A DNA stretch of 64,000 nucleotides from Chryseobacterium sp. ISL-6 (GCF_018613715.1 NZ_JAGGPT010000007.1:248001-312000), one strand, 5' to 3'; positions 15,501 through 26,022 are shown, counted from the first letter of the stretch. Translations and numbers: made by a program. The notes: a model not told the origin generated them from the sequence alone.

Positions 15501-18500
15501 TTATTTAAATTTAAAATCAGTTAACATTCCAGTTTTTGGATCTCGTAAATAGTGAACGACAGACTTCCCTCCTTTTTTACCAACACTATGATGCCACTTT
15601 TCCCAGCCCTGATATCTTGGGTCTCCTAATTTTAAATTAAGATTTCTACCCATTCCTTGTTGTGCTTCATTTAGAGCTTGAACATCTTGCTCACTTCTAG
15701 CCACTCTTCTAAAAATATTTTTATTTGATCCATATTGCTGATTTTTTGCTAAAGAGGCGGCTTCATTCAAACTACCACTAATATTTTTCAAAGGACCAGC
15801 ATTACTTAAAGCTCCTTTTTCGGCTGCTAAAATCCTTAAAGCATCATCTCCATTTTTCGTAACTACAAGAAGAGGCAATGCTGCTAATTGCACATTTTTA
15901 TTATCCGAAGCAGATATAGCCATTCCCAAAACTTCCCATATTCCGAAAGGATCTTTAATTCCTCCAATATATTTAATTGGACCATCAGCATATCTTCCTG
16001 CATTTACAAATCTGTCCCAAGCAAAATCACTTTTCGCATTCCACTTACTCATATAAGCGTTAAAAGTATCTTGAAAAGCTTGGCCCCACTTAAAATGCTC
16101 TCCTATAAGATTTATTGCGGGTATATTGATATATGCTTCACCAGAACTATTGGTTCCGCCACCGCCCTGAGGATCAAGGGAAGTATTGAGACTTAGATAA
16201 CTTCCATCATACCCTAGTTTGATATTGCTTTCACTTTCCAAACCATCTCCTGTATTGTACCATGTAGTTGCACCTAGACTCCACATTCTATCTATTAAAG
16301 CCTGCTCCAGCATTCCATTTGGATCTGTAAACATGATGGGATTATTAAAGCCATAACGGTATGGGGTAAGGCTGGGATTTTGTTCAGCCATTGGATCAGA
16401 GGCAGTCCATCTTCCAATATCTGCCATATATATTCTTGCTCCAAAATCATAAGCCCCAAATTCCTGTAGTTCTTTGCTTCCAAATTTGTAACTTTTATAG
16501 GCACTAGGAGAGAAAAAAGAATTTCCGGTCTTTAAATGGTTCATCCCAAATGGATAGTAGTCGTTGGAATCCGTAATTTCAAGACCTCCTGCGCTGTTTC
16601 TTGCGAAACTTACCCTCACATTTCCAAGATGATCGAAGTACTGGTAAATATACTGATCTTTTATATAATCATAAAACCCTTCAGATGTTGGAAAAAATTG
16701 CAAATCATCTGTTTTTAAATTTACAGTGCTCGATGTTTTCTGCTCATCTATTGAAAAGGCCTCCGGTTGCATGGCTCTTTTTGACATCATCAACGAAGAA
16801 AGCATTTCCGGATCTCCGCCTCCGCTTGTATTAGGACTTTCAACCTTTGAATATTGAAAGCCATCCAGATAATCAATAGTGGTTTTTACGGTTGTAAACC
16901 CTGTAAAATTTGTAATAGTCGTGATATTTTCTTTTCTCAGCTTTGTTCCATCTGCACTGTATTTTGTATTAATACTAATATCCTCAATACCATTTCTATT
17001 TAAATGGACAGAATTAGAGAGATTAAGATAATTGTACTTAATCACATCTATACCTTTATCTGGCATATCGATCATATTACCATTGAGATCATAACTAATG
17101 ATATTTCCACCACCCTGATATCCGGTTGGATTATTGGATAAATCTTTGATATTGGTTACTTTATTATCTCCTCCCGAGTAGATATATTCTAATTTATCTA
17201 TTACTGTTGCAGGGTTTCCGCTTTGAATGACAGATGTCCGGTACAATTTTGAGATGTTGCCATTTAAATCATAATCCAGTGATTCTGTATTTTCCTTACT
17301 GTAGGCGTTATTTGGATTTTGATAATAACCTGCTGAAAGCCTGTTCAGTTTATCATAAGCATACCCATATCTTTTTGGTGTCATGGATGGATTTACTCCG
17401 ATGGTTTCTACCGTTCTCCAATCTACTTCTGCAATATTCCCATTGTAGTTTGCCTTTACGTTCTTATTTGGAAACAATACCGTATCAGGATTTTCAATAC
17501 CTTGTTTTTGGTTGTATTTAATCTTATACGAAAACAATTTTCCTCCCAAATTGGCAACTCCCATTTGGTCTTTATTAATATCAGTCAGCAAACCTCTGAT
17601 ATTGTAGGCATAATCTATACTTTGAAGATTGTTTCCCACTTTTTTATTTTTTACCTGGGAAAGTTCATTGTATGTATTCTCAGTTAAAAGCTCCTCTGCC
17701 TTGTCATCTACCTGATGAAAATGCTGAATCAATCTATTTTGAGGGTCATATACAAAACGTTCTTTTACCGTTACTCCAGATTCGCCTGTTTTTCTTAAAT
17801 GGTAAGTATTGGTTTTTTGTGGAACTCCCGCAAAATCCAATAGAGTTTCTGTTTTAGTATAGCCCCCTAAATGGTTGATAGAATGACTTCCAATGGGTCT
17901 TGCTTTTGTATCATACCAAACAAAACTCTTCGTCCAGTTGTCATCCTCAATATTCTTTATATAAGAAGCTGTTGGTAGTGATTTTGTACTAATTGAAGAA
18001 TTTTGTGCATCCTGTGATAATACATCCTGACCCAAAATTGGGGAAGAAATAGCTGGTGTGCCAAGAGGATAGGTATCATAATAACTAACGCTTAATAGGG
18101 TCATACCAGTTGTAGGAAAAGCACTTTTGGTGTAATATACATCCATTCCGCTTAATGTAAACGGAGTCGTACTTCTGTCTTCATTATTTACCAAATTGGT
18201 AGACAAAGTATTGATTTGTGTTTGGAGGGTTGATCTTGTTGACGTACTACCAAAGAATCCTGTATAAACCACCCTTCCGAATTTATCATATTTGATAAAC
18301 ATCCAACCTTTTTTATTAAAGCTGTTATTGACAGTTCCTAATATGACATCCTGTGTTAAAACCAATCTATCCTGCTTATCATAAACCATATACTCCCAAC
18401 CTTTACCCGGTATTTTCTTTTCAACCAGCCTTCCCAAATCATCATAACGGTACTGATAGCAAAGATTATTTAAAGCAGATGATGAAATGGTCGTAGAGAC

Positions 18501-19241
18501 TGACGCTAAAGGTGGGATTACATAAGCTAATTGGTTGTACTCATTATAAACATAATATGTATCTACATCCTTCGTACCATCATTTTTTCTGATAAGCACA
18601 GTCTGTCCTTTTCCGTTTTTATATTCTATCGCAGTATTTTCATCTTCATCGCTCACAGAAGTTTTTATAAGGTTATTCACGGAATAATAGCCTGAAAAAT
18701 CCAAACGAGACTCCGTCCTGTTTTCGACCCATGTTGTGGAAATAGTATATTTTTTTACTTCATTGGCTAAAGTATTGGTATTATAACTGTAGTTTACAGG
18801 TTTACTTGACCATGCATTTCCAGTACCAAAGCTTTGCTTAACCCTATCTAACGGAGCATTTTCAATAATCTGCTCAGAATAAATTTTCTCTGCTCCATAA
18901 ATATCAGGATTTACTGCATTATTAAGAGGATTGTCATAGATGGCTCCATTTTGAGTTCCCGTTTGAGGAACTGGTAAATAAGACTTTGTAGGTCTTCCAT
19001 ACTGATCGTATTCTATATGGGTAACTACATCTTTCTGGGAAGGTGAAGCCTTAATGGCAACAATTTGTTTAGATCTTCCCATTCCATCAAAATACTGAAC
19101 GCTTTCTGCTTTTTTAGTACAGTCTGCATCTAAGCAGCCTTTAGTATATATATAATTTTTTGTAGTAGATGGAGCTATACTTTGTGCAATCACGTGGACT
19201 GAACCTAGTAATAATCCTCCAATAAATATTATTTTTTTCAT
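15501..19241 (-). CDS. RHS-repeat polymorphic toxin with DUF6443-type N-terminus
   Basis: A 1246-residue secreted protein. Residues 1-20 are a signal peptide. The first ~140 residues (YVQYFDGMGRSKQ-type, IEYDQYGRPTKSYLPVP) match DUF6443. YD/RHS repeats follow through the middle (YNEYNQLAYVIPP, YDDLGRLVEKK, YAYDKLNRLSAGY). The RHS core lies near residues 875-970 (YFDHLGNVRVSFA, then DFGARIYMADIGRWTASDPM, then YRYGFNNPIMFTDPNGM). RHS cores form a shell around the toxin. The C-terminal ~70 residues are the variable toxin, ending GWEKWHHSVGKKGGKSVVHY and LTDFKFK. His, Ser and Lys there would suit a nuclease, but I cannot name the toxin class. It is third in the operon 24209 to 15079, before its immunity gene. 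Confidence 0.9.
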   Translation of the reverse strand: MKKIIFIGGLLLGSVHVIAQSIAPSTTKNYIYTKGCLDADCTKKAESVQYFDGMGRSKQIVAIKASPSQKDVVTHIEYDQYGRPTKSYLPVPQTGTQNGAIYDNPLNNAVNPDIYGAEKIYSEQIIENAPLDRVKQSFGTGNAWSSKPVNYSYNTNTLANEVKKYTISTTWVENRTESRLDFSGYYSVNNLIKTSVSDEDENTAIEYKNGKGQTVLIRKNDGTKDVDTYYVYNEYNQLAYVIPPLASVSTTISSSALNNLCYQYRYDDLGRLVEKKIPGKGWEYMVYDKQDRLVLTQDVILGTVNNSFNKKGWMFIKYDKFGRVVYTGFFGSTSTRSTLQTQINTLSTNLVNNEDRSTTPFTLSGMDVYYTKSAFPTTGMTLLSVSYYDTYPLGTPAISSPILGQDVLSQDAQNSSISTKSLPTASYIKNIEDDNWTKSFVWYDTKARPIGSHSINHLGGYTKTETLLDFAGVPQKTNTYHLRKTGESGVTVKERFVYDPQNRLIQHFHQVDDKAEELLTENTYNELSQVKNKKVGNNLQSIDYAYNIRGLLTDINKDQMGVANLGGKLFSYKIKYNQKQGIENPDTVLFPNKNVKANYNGNIAEVDWRTVETIGVNPSMTPKRYGYAYDKLNRLSAGYYQNPNNAYSKENTESLDYDLNGNISKLYRTSVIQSGNPATVIDKLEYIYSGGDNKVTNIKDLSNNPTGYQGGGNIISYDLNGNMIDMPDKGIDVIKYNYLNLSNSVHLNRNGIEDISINTKYSADGTKLRKENITTITNFTGFTTVKTTIDYLDGFQYSKVESPNTSGGGDPEMLSSLMMSKRAMQPEAFSIDEQKTSSTVNLKTDDLQFFPTSEGFYDYIKDQYIYQYFDHLGNVRVSFARNSAGGLEITDSNDYYPFGMNHLKTGNSFFSPSAYKSYKFGSKELQEFGAYDFGARIYMADIGRWTASDPMAEQNPSLTPYRYGFNNPIMFTDPNGMLEQALIDRMWSLGATTWYNTGDGLESESNIKLGYDGSYLSLNTSLDPQGGGGTNSSGEAYINIPAINLIGEHFKWGQAFQDTFNAYMSKWNAKSDFAWDRFVNAGRYADGPIKYIGGIKDPFGIWEVLGMAISASDNKNVQLAALPLLVVTKNGDDALRILAAEKGALSNAGPLKNISGSLNEAASLAKNQQYGSNKNIFRRVARSEQDVQALNEAQQGMGRNLNLKLGDPRYQGWEKWHHSVGKKGGKSVVHYLRDPKTGMLTDFKFK

Positions 19242-19264
19242 GATTTTTCTTCGTAATTAATAAT

Positions 19265-22200
19265 CTAAAAAGGATCTATCGGTAGCGTAAGATCGAAATT
19301 GACAATTGTTCCATTTGGAATTGATGAAGAACCTGTTGTAAGCTGAGCTACAATATTCCCATTTTGATAAATCGTAATTTTCCACGCACCATAATTAATA
19401 ACTCTAGCACCAAAACTATTTGCAACATATGTTAAACAATTCCCATTTATTATCCCTACAGACTTTCCAACCGCCCATGTAAGACTACTGTCATATGGAA
19501 AGCTCATTTGAAGCCTAAAATTGGATGTATTAGGCATTGTAAGTGATGCGCTGTTTAATGTTGCAATATCATATCCTTTGACAACCGTACAAGCCATTGG
19601 TACACATCCTGCATTTTGATTAGTTACACTTTGTCCATTTGCAAGAACATCATTGTAAGCCATCTGATTGGCATCAACCTTACTGGCGTATGAGAAATAC
19701 TTATTCGCTGGAACAGTATACATATATTTTTGAGGAAGAAATCCGGGGCTACAATTATTACTTCTGTATTCCTGAGCCATTTCATCATTGGCAAAAAGTG
19801 GCGGAGAATAATGATAGTCGTAAGTATTTAAAGTCTTTCCTTCTTTATCCAGAATTTTTGATAACCTATGAGATGAATCATAAACATAAGCTTCTCGTGC
19901 TCCAGATGAACTCGTTTTAGAAGTAATTCCAATCAAGGGATCATAGGTATAAGTAGTGATTTGATAGCTTTTTAAAGCAATATCTTTCCTCACATTGTCC
20001 AATGCTAGAAGTAGCGCATTCTCGTTGGCAGGATTATCAGCATCTGCATTTGATGCAGTGATAGCGGCTTTAACTGAAGTAAGATTGGAAACCGATGCAT
20101 ATGTAGCGCCAACAATTTCCGCAATAGGCTGGGTTTGATAATAACCCCATATAGTAGCAGTTGGAATTTCATTTTCCGCCAAAAGTTCTCTTAAATTTCC
20201 TTTATCATCATAATTATTAAAAGCAATTTTCTTAAAAGAACTTTGGTTTGGGACATTATACATTAATGTTGAAGTTGGATAGAGTGTAGAAGCATCATCT
20301 AATTTAGTTTCTATTCTACTGATCACCTTCCCATCATTTTTTACTTCAGTCTCCAAAACTGTTCCTACCATATTGGCATTGATCAGTTTTTGAATATTCT
20401 TCTCTTTTGCATATTTGAAGTTTTTCTCAACTATTGACCCATCATACAATGTTTCTTTACTATATATAAGATTATTATATTGATTTTCATAATTATTTTC
20501 AACTGTATTTATTACTGTTTGGCTATTACCATTAATATAGTCTTTAACCGTTTTAGTTTCTTTTTTAATAAAAGTTTTTTGTACAGCTACACCATCATGC
20601 TTAATATTACTGATTGGTAAGGTTTCAGATTGGTATGAAAATCCAGTTTCTTGTAATAGATTATTGCTTATCCCATACACCTCTTTCTGTTTGAACAGCC
20701 CCATCCTTCTTAAATAGCTCCCGAAGTCTATATACGTATAGTTTAACCCTGATAAATCGAATAATTCTTTTGCATCATAAAAAATGTATTTAGTATAACT
20801 ATTATCTAACATGTTAATAGCTTTGACATTAGCGTATCCTATTGCTTTATCAGGTTTTACATTTTCATCTAAAAGTGTTGGATTACCCATAAAATCTTCT
20901 TCAATAGTTTCTCCACTAGAAGTTAAAGGATCTGAAAATCTATTATATTCGTACTTCATCCACTTAGATGGTGTTGTTGAACCAGCATCATAATTTTTTA
21001 CACTTTTAATTCTTAATCCGTAACCAAATATATTTTTATGTTTTCTTACTCCTTTAACTCCATAGAATTCTAACTTTCCCTGGCCCCTTCTTGGCCCAAC
21101 GAAGGAAACTTTTTTTATTTCTACCGGACTAACAAAACTGTAAGACTTTATATCAGGGCACACAAAACCATTTGCCGAATTTAAATATGGCTCAGAAGTG
21201 ATTATGGAATTATCAACTCTATGCAAGTCATAAACTATTTCATCCGAAACATCTGGTTTATGCGGAGGGTAGGGATACAATGAATAATTAAAAATTGTAA
21301 AAAAACGAGTATAACCTGATGGTAAATTCAGATTATAATTAGAGAAATTTTTATAGCTATCAAAATCTAATGTGTAAATTTTATCAACATCATAATATTC
21401 ATAACAGGTACCATACAGACAATAGTCCTCCAAAGCACGACCTGTTATATCTATAGAATTACTTTCAAACTCATATTCAATTCTTCCTCCGGTTGGCAGA
21501 CTTATACTTTTTAATGTATTTATATTTACTGTTTTGGGATTGGTCGAATTGGGCCTCATTAAAGCTCCGTTATCTAGACTACAAGGATTGTATAGATTGG
21601 TATACCCATAGCCATCTACACTATTTACCATATCAGGTCCTACTGCAATTAATTTATTGTACTCAAAAGAATGTTTTTGAATAACATTATTATCTTTATC
21701 CAAACTGGCAAGTTCATCCAAAAAATTTCTATCAGAAATGGTATGTAAAAAGGCATATTGGCTGACAATTACATTGTTTTTGTCCTTCACTATCAATTTA
21801 TCCATTTGATACCAATCAATATTTCCTTTATTTTTCAATGAATGAGTGGTAGGATTAGATATGTATTTAAATTCAATACTCCCCTGGTTACTGATATTAA
21901 TCTTTTTTATTTTGTACTCCTGCAAAGTTCCAATTGCTTGAGTAATTAATTCTGTAGTGATCTCATATTCAAACGATGCTACTTGTTGATTTTTATTATC
22001 CTTTATTGTAGATAATAAAAATGCAGTATTAACAAGTTTAGTATTTAATGGTGCTTCTGGAATTGATGAATCAAGTCCAACACGAATTTTACTAATATTT
22101 ACTTTGTCAAATAAATAGCTATTTCCATTTTCATCAGTAATAGAGAACGATAAGATTTTATTTGGTTTGGTATCATCCTTAGCAACTGTTATTTTATTTT

Positions 22201-22657
22201 TTGAAGGCTGTATCTGTACAGCAATTAATTTATTTGTGGTCTGATCTTTATCTATATAAAATCTTCCGCTATTTCCCAAAAAGTTATAGTAGTAAACCTC
22301 TGAAATAGCCTCTGTAGAATTATTTCTATCTTCATAGTCTTTTTCATCTTTTACCTTACTTTTAAAAATATTTCCGCCATATTGAAGACTCCATCCTCTT
22401 CCTACATCACTTATAAGTTTATATGCAGATGCTCCTTCTGTTGAATAGGATAATGACACTCCAACATTAATACTAGATGCTAACGGGAAATTAGTAAGAG
22501 GTAAATTTATGTTAGGAATACCACTATGAAAATTAGTTTCAGAATTAGTAAGGTAATCATTCTTTTGAAGTTCTATTGGTTCATTTTGGCTTTTCAAAAT
22601 TCCAAAAAATAGTACCCCAACTATGGATAAAATTTTATAAATATTCTTTTTTCTCAT
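19265..22657 (-). CDS. Large secreted RHS-operon protein with DUF5977 domain
   Basis: A 1130-residue protein with a signal peptide (LSIVGVLFFGILKSQ). The first ~60 residues (SGIPNINLPLTNFPLASSIN then VGVSLSYS) resemble the start of SpvB/TcdB-like and RHS shell proteins. The middle is beta-rich with scattered YD-like motifs (YTYDPLIGITSKTSSSGARE, YVYDSSHRLSKILD). Near residues 935-1000 lies a DUF5977 domain (RSNNCSPGFLPQKYMYTVPA, then a Gln/Asn-rich repeat ending in Cys). It starts 7 bases after the previous gene's stop and ends 23 bases before the RHS toxin. In flavobacteria this protein typically precedes RHS toxins; it may form part of the shell or aid export. Confidence 0.85.
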   Translation of the reverse strand: MRKKNIYKILSIVGVLFFGILKSQNEPIELQKNDYLTNSETNFHSGIPNINLPLTNFPLASSINVGVSLSYSTEGASAYKLISDVGRGWSLQYGGNIFKSKVKDEKDYEDRNNSTEAISEVYYYNFLGNSGRFYIDKDQTTNKLIAVQIQPSKNKITVAKDDTKPNKILSFSITDENGNSYLFDKVNISKIRVGLDSSIPEAPLNTKLVNTAFLLSTIKDNKNQQVASFEYEITTELITQAIGTLQEYKIKKINISNQGSIEFKYISNPTTHSLKNKGNIDWYQMDKLIVKDKNNVIVSQYAFLHTISDRNFLDELASLDKDNNVIQKHSFEYNKLIAVGPDMVNSVDGYGYTNLYNPCSLDNGALMRPNSTNPKTVNINTLKSISLPTGGRIEYEFESNSIDITGRALEDYCLYGTCYEYYDVDKIYTLDFDSYKNFSNYNLNLPSGYTRFFTIFNYSLYPYPPHKPDVSDEIVYDLHRVDNSIITSEPYLNSANGFVCPDIKSYSFVSPVEIKKVSFVGPRRGQGKLEFYGVKGVRKHKNIFGYGLRIKSVKNYDAGSTTPSKWMKYEYNRFSDPLTSSGETIEEDFMGNPTLLDENVKPDKAIGYANVKAINMLDNSYTKYIFYDAKELFDLSGLNYTYIDFGSYLRRMGLFKQKEVYGISNNLLQETGFSYQSETLPISNIKHDGVAVQKTFIKKETKTVKDYINGNSQTVINTVENNYENQYNNLIYSKETLYDGSIVEKNFKYAKEKNIQKLINANMVGTVLETEVKNDGKVISRIETKLDDASTLYPTSTLMYNVPNQSSFKKIAFNNYDDKGNLRELLAENEIPTATIWGYYQTQPIAEIVGATYASVSNLTSVKAAITASNADADNPANENALLLALDNVRKDIALKSYQITTYTYDPLIGITSKTSSSGAREAYVYDSSHRLSKILDKEGKTLNTYDYHYSPPLFANDEMAQEYRSNNCSPGFLPQKYMYTVPANKYFSYASKVDANQMAYNDVLANGQSVTNQNAGCVPMACTVVKGYDIATLNSASLTMPNTSNFRLQMSFPYDSSLTWAVGKSVGIINGNCLTYVANSFGARVINYGAWKITIYQNGNIVAQLTTGSSSIPNGTIVNFDLTLPIDPF

Positions 22658-22664
22658 TATTAAT

Positions 22665-24209
22665 TTATTTCTTTATGAGTTTAGCGTTAGCTGTTTTATT
22701 AGTATCCGTTTTTATAACAACAAGATAAGCTCCCTGTATCAATGGCTGTGTATTGATCTTTGTTACCTTATTCTTCGTCTTCAAACTCTGCAATTGTCTC
22801 CCACCCATATCATACAAAGTGATATCAGCGTCTTTGAAATCAAAACCAATTTCCACATAAGCATAATCTGATACAGGGTTAGGATAGATCTTAATATCTT
22901 GTTTCTCTATTAACTGATCCAATTGTTTGTCACCTAGTTTGATAATCTTCCAGTTCTCTTTTCCTAATTCCTCTGCACTGGTTCCTGCCAAGATGATTGA
23001 GCCATCTCTGTTCAGTTTGATATCAGATAATCTTTCCTCTCTCTTTCTGGATTCCCCTGCCACATGTTTCCTCCACTGTTCATTTCCGTTTTGATCCAGA
23101 TATAGCATCCAGAATTTCTCATCATCAGCTTCTATTCTTCCTTCTGCCTGAGTATAACCACCTAAAAGAATTCCTTTTGTTTTATCATCTGCAGAATGAA
23201 TTGCGCTCATTCCCATTAAAACATCTCTGTTCTTAAAATTGTAAGATTTCTGCCACTGCTCATCACCTCTTTCATTTAAAGAAATTAGCCAAACATCAGT
23301 TCCTTCTTCAATTCCTACAGTTTTATTTCCTGATCTTTCAGATCTTGATTCTCCGCCAATGATATAGCCTGAAGATGTTAGTGCTAATGTTCTTAAATGA
23401 TCATCACCTTTACCACCATAGTTCTTCTCCCATTCTACTTTTCCGTCTTTACTGAGTTTGATGATCCAGTAATCACCTTCTCCAAAATTTTCAGTTTGCT
23501 TTGATCCATTAGCATTACTTCTTGAATAAATACCCAGTAATGCTCCACCATCTTTCGTTGGAATCATCTTTTCAACTTCATCAAGCCCTTTCCCACCTAA
23601 AATAAGTTGTGAGGTTTCTTTTCCGTTTTTATCAAGTTTAATGATTAAGATATCTTTTGATCCGTAACCTTTAGGTGAGTTTTGAACATTACCTGCCACA
23701 AAAAATCCAAGATCGATTGTTTGAATAACAGCTCTGGCTTCTTCATCAGCAGAAGTTCCTAAAGTTTTCTGCCACAATTCATCACCAAATTCATTGATTC
23801 TAATGAGCCAGATATCTGATCCACCTTTGGAATCTTCTTTTTTGTCTAATGATTTTCCAGAAAAAGTGGTTCCTGAAATAAGCGATCCTCCATCCTGCGT
23901 TGTTACAGTTGAAGAAAGATAATCATGATTATTTCCTGCAAAGTATTTCTCCCAAACCTGATCTCCTTGCTGGTTCAGTTTCACCAAGTGAAAATCGTAT
24001 CCATTATTCTGTTTCGATGTAGCCTGAGATTCTCGAAGGCTACCTCCCTGAATAGCACTTCCCGTAATCAGATATTGCTGATCTATGGTTGTCGTAACCT
24101 GACTAAGAAAATCCTGTGTACTGGATTTAATGTTTTTCTCCCAGACTATTTCCTGAGCTGAGCTCAAAATTGTGCACATAGTAAAAGCACCAATGTAGAG
24201 TTTTTTCAT
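22665..24209 (-). CDS. T9SS cargo protein with repeated beta-propeller-like units
   Basis: A 514-residue protein with a signal peptide ending around ILSSAQ. Residues 30-400 contain about seven units of the form (D/E)GG.L..G.(T/S)...., then (D)(I/F)WL(I/V)(K/R)L(N/D)..G....WEK.(Y/L)G, as in bacterial propeller-like surface proteins. The last ~80 residues are a type A T9SS sorting domain: IKIYPNPVSDYAYVEI, LYDMGGRQL and a Lys-rich end. The protein should be exported by type IX secretion and held at the cell surface. It is first in the RHS operon, so it probably helps present or release the toxin. Confidence 0.85.
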   Translation of the reverse strand: MKKLYIGAFTMCTILSSAQEIVWEKNIKSSTQDFLSQVTTTIDQQYLITGSAIQGGSLRESQATSKQNNGYDFHLVKLNQQGDQVWEKYFAGNNHDYLSSTVTTQDGGSLISGTTFSGKSLDKKEDSKGGSDIWLIRINEFGDELWQKTLGTSADEEARAVIQTIDLGFFVAGNVQNSPKGYGSKDILIIKLDKNGKETSQLILGGKGLDEVEKMIPTKDGGALLGIYSRSNANGSKQTENFGEGDYWIIKLSKDGKVEWEKNYGGKGDDHLRTLALTSSGYIIGGESRSERSGNKTVGIEEGTDVWLISLNERGDEQWQKSYNFKNRDVLMGMSAIHSADDKTKGILLGGYTQAEGRIEADDEKFWMLYLDQNGNEQWRKHVAGESRKREERLSDIKLNRDGSIILAGTSAEELGKENWKIIKLGDKQLDQLIEKQDIKIYPNPVSDYAYVEIGFDFKDADITLYDMGGRQLQSLKTKNKVTKINTQPLIQGAYLVVIKTDTNKTANAKLIKK

Positions 24210-24247
24210 CTATTTATGTTTTTAGTTAATTGATTTTTCAAAGCCTG

Positions 24248-24255
24248 CAAATTTA
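24248..24255 (-). promoter_or_regulatory. Promoter -7 box of the RHS operon
   Basis: On the minus strand TAAATTTG matches the TAnnTTTG box; the ATG of the first operon gene is about 39 bases downstream. No clear TTG is seen at the -33 position. Confidence 0.5.
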
Positions 24256-24370
24256 ACACTTTTTAATACTTATTAATTTTACTTTAAAAAAAAATAATAT
24301 GAATTTCATCATATTTTTATATTCATTTTCAAACGGTTACGTTTTATACAGTACAAAATTAGGATAGCAT

Positions 24371-24508
24371 AGCGACAGAATATGTCGTATTATAAGTCTT
24401 TTCAAATTGGTGGAATCATTGTTTCTTAATTATCACCCTCCTTGTTCCGTTTCTTTCCGTAATTTTTTAGTTCGCTGTATCTACTTTCTTCCCACTCCTT
24501 TCAAGAAT
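24371..24508. repeat. 140-bp direct repeat, copy A (with gene remnant)
   Basis: Matches 27832-27971 over its length with small gaps. On the minus strand it includes the last 13 codons of the gene at 27931-28470 (ILERSGKKVDTAN, stop at 24468-24470) and the hairpin CGACAGAATATGTCG downstream. It is therefore a 3' fragment of a second copy of that gene. Confidence 0.75.
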
Positions 24509-24533
24509 AATTTTTCTGCTTCTGGTTACAAAC

Positions 24534-24566
24534 AAAAACCTTTACCAAAGTTGATAAAGGTTTTTT
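24534..24566 (-). terminator. Terminator behind the DUF6705-like pseudogene
   Basis: The minus strand forms AAACCTTTA / TAAAGGTTT around a short loop, ending in T residues. The same design lies behind the intact paralogue at 25397-25425. Confidence 0.65.
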
Positions 24567-24591
24567 AAGTTAGAATTAAAACTAACCAGTT

Positions 24592-25163
24592 TTATTGTTT
24601 TGTAAATATTAAATCTTTTGTTTCTGGTAGATAAATAGTTGTATCTAAAGTTGGTGAACATTTACTTGCTGTGGTGACTACATCATTTGGACGATATTCC
24701 CAAGAAATTTGAGTAGCATTAATTTTTTTTAAATAAACATCACCCCAGCCTACAGAGCAGTTTGTTCCACTGTAAAAAAATATTATCGAACTTTGAGTAG
24801 ATTTAATTTTAGTACTATGAAAATCAATGTCTGTATTATTATTTGTAGTGTCTTGTAAAATCGTACCTGAAGAATTTTTTACGATATATTTTACAATTAG
24901 AGCATCTCTATAGAACTTTTGATCGCCCTAATCAATTAACTTGTTTTCTTGTTTTGTAATAAATAATGTAATTTCATTTCCTCCATAATTGGCTTTATAG
25001 TTGCCCATGTATGGAGTTAGTCCATTATTAGTATCTTTAAAACATAAGCATTATTAGGAATATTTGATAATGCATTACTTAAAGGAAGATTTTGGGCATT
25101 ACAGGATATAGTGCCTGTCATTAAGCCAATTATAATTAATATTCTTAAATATATTGTTTTCAT
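24592..25163 (-). pseudogene. Broken DUF6705-like lipoprotein gene
   Basis: From an ATG at 25163 the minus strand reads LIIIGLMTGTISCNAQ (lipoprotein signal), then ALSNIPNNAYVLK, where a one-base shift is needed. It continues DTNNGLTPYMGNYKANYGGN, KQENKLID, a TAG stop, GDQKFYRDALIVKYIVKNSS, and ends LPETKDLIFTKQ. The intact gene at 25453-26010 has the matching landmarks (LLPYEGTWSG, YYKDVIVGRFKVLNSSG, final VILTKQ). One frameshift and one in-frame stop make it a pseudogene. Confidence 0.8.
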
Positions 25164-25188
25164 ATTTTATTTATCATTTAATTAATAT

Positions 25189-25390
25189 CTATGGGCACGG
25201 GTTAATATTAATAGTACCATTATTATTTTCAGTAATAGTGTTTACAACTCCATTGCCTTCAACCCGTCTCAAATTTAATTCTTAATAATTTATTCTCTTT
25301 TTTTTCGATAATCAATTAAAAATTGATTCACATGTGCAGGAGTATAAACAAATCCCCAACTCTCTCCCAGTTCCCATATAAGATATTACA
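25189..25390 (-). pseudogene. C-terminal scraps of duplicated genes
   Basis: Closest to the DUF6705-like pseudogene, the minus strand reads VVNTITENNNGTININPCP and TAG. It resembles the end of the lipoprotein at 26023-27600 (LDQNNNVLPIPCP). Before it, another frame reads WELGESWGFVYTPAHVNQFL then IDYRKKRE and TAA, an unrecognised protein end. The gene order (lipoprotein, then DUF6705) mirrors the intact pair upstream. Confidence 0.5.
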
Positions 25391-25396
25391 TTAAAA

Positions 25397-25425
25397 AACC
25401 CTTACCAAAGCTGGTAAAGGTTGAT
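25397..25425 (-). terminator. Terminator of the DUF6705-like gene
   Basis: The minus strand forms AACCTTTACC / GGTAAGGGTT around AGCTTT, followed by six T. It lies 28 bases after the stop of the gene at 25453. Confidence 0.7.
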
Positions 25426-25452
25426 TTTATATTAAAAATTTACTATAATTTT

Positions 25453-26010
25453 TTATTGCTTTGTTAAAATAACATTTTTTGGTAAAGGTTGAGGGAATGG
25501 ATTGGAATTATAATATTGGCAAGATGAGTCAATTATATCTGTTGTATCCATAAATTTCCAATTTAGTTGTGTATTGGAGGTATTCACGAAGTCTATGTAA
25601 ATATTTCCTGAAATATTACAGATATCTGGATCTACATAAAACAATGTGTATTTACTTGTATTTTTTATAAATCCTATTCCTTCAATTTTAGTATCCTGAT
25701 CAACTAAACCAGTATTGTCATACAAAATATTTCCCGAAGAATTTAAAACTTTGAATCGACCAACTATTACATCCTTATAATAAGGGTTATTTTCTTTGTG
25801 ATCCATATATTTTTTAACCCTTTTTAAGTTAAGAAAAAAAGTTTTATTATTCCAAATTCCGCTCCATGTACCTTCATAAGGGAGTAATTCATTATTCAAA
25901 TCCTTAATATATGAATTATTAGGCACATCTGTATTTGTGTTCAAAGGGAATATTTGTGCACAGCTTAATAAAATGAAGTGCAAAGCTAGCAGTATTAATA
26001 TCTTTTTCAT
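25453..26010 (-). CDS. DUF6705-like lipoprotein
   Basis: A 185-residue protein with a lipoprotein signal (LLALHFILLSCAQ, Cys17). Residues 40-60 (LNNELLPYEGTWSGIWNNKT) and the central YYKDVIVGRFKVLNSSG strand match the small Bacteroidota family I know as DUF6705, predicted to be a lipocalin-like beta barrel; its function is unknown. It starts 13 bases after the larger lipoprotein at 26023-27600, so the two are co-transcribed. A decayed paralogue lies immediately downstream. Confidence 0.75.
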   Translation of the reverse strand: MKKILILLALHFILLSCAQIFPLNTNTDVPNNSYIKDLNNELLPYEGTWSGIWNNKTFFLNLKRVKKYMDHKENNPYYKDVIVGRFKVLNSSGNILYDNTGLVDQDTKIEGIGFIKNTSKYTLFYVDPDICNISGNIYIDFVNTSNTQLNWKFMDTTDIIDSSCQYYNSNPFPQPLPKNVILTKQ

Positions 26011-26022
26011 TTTTTTTATTTT

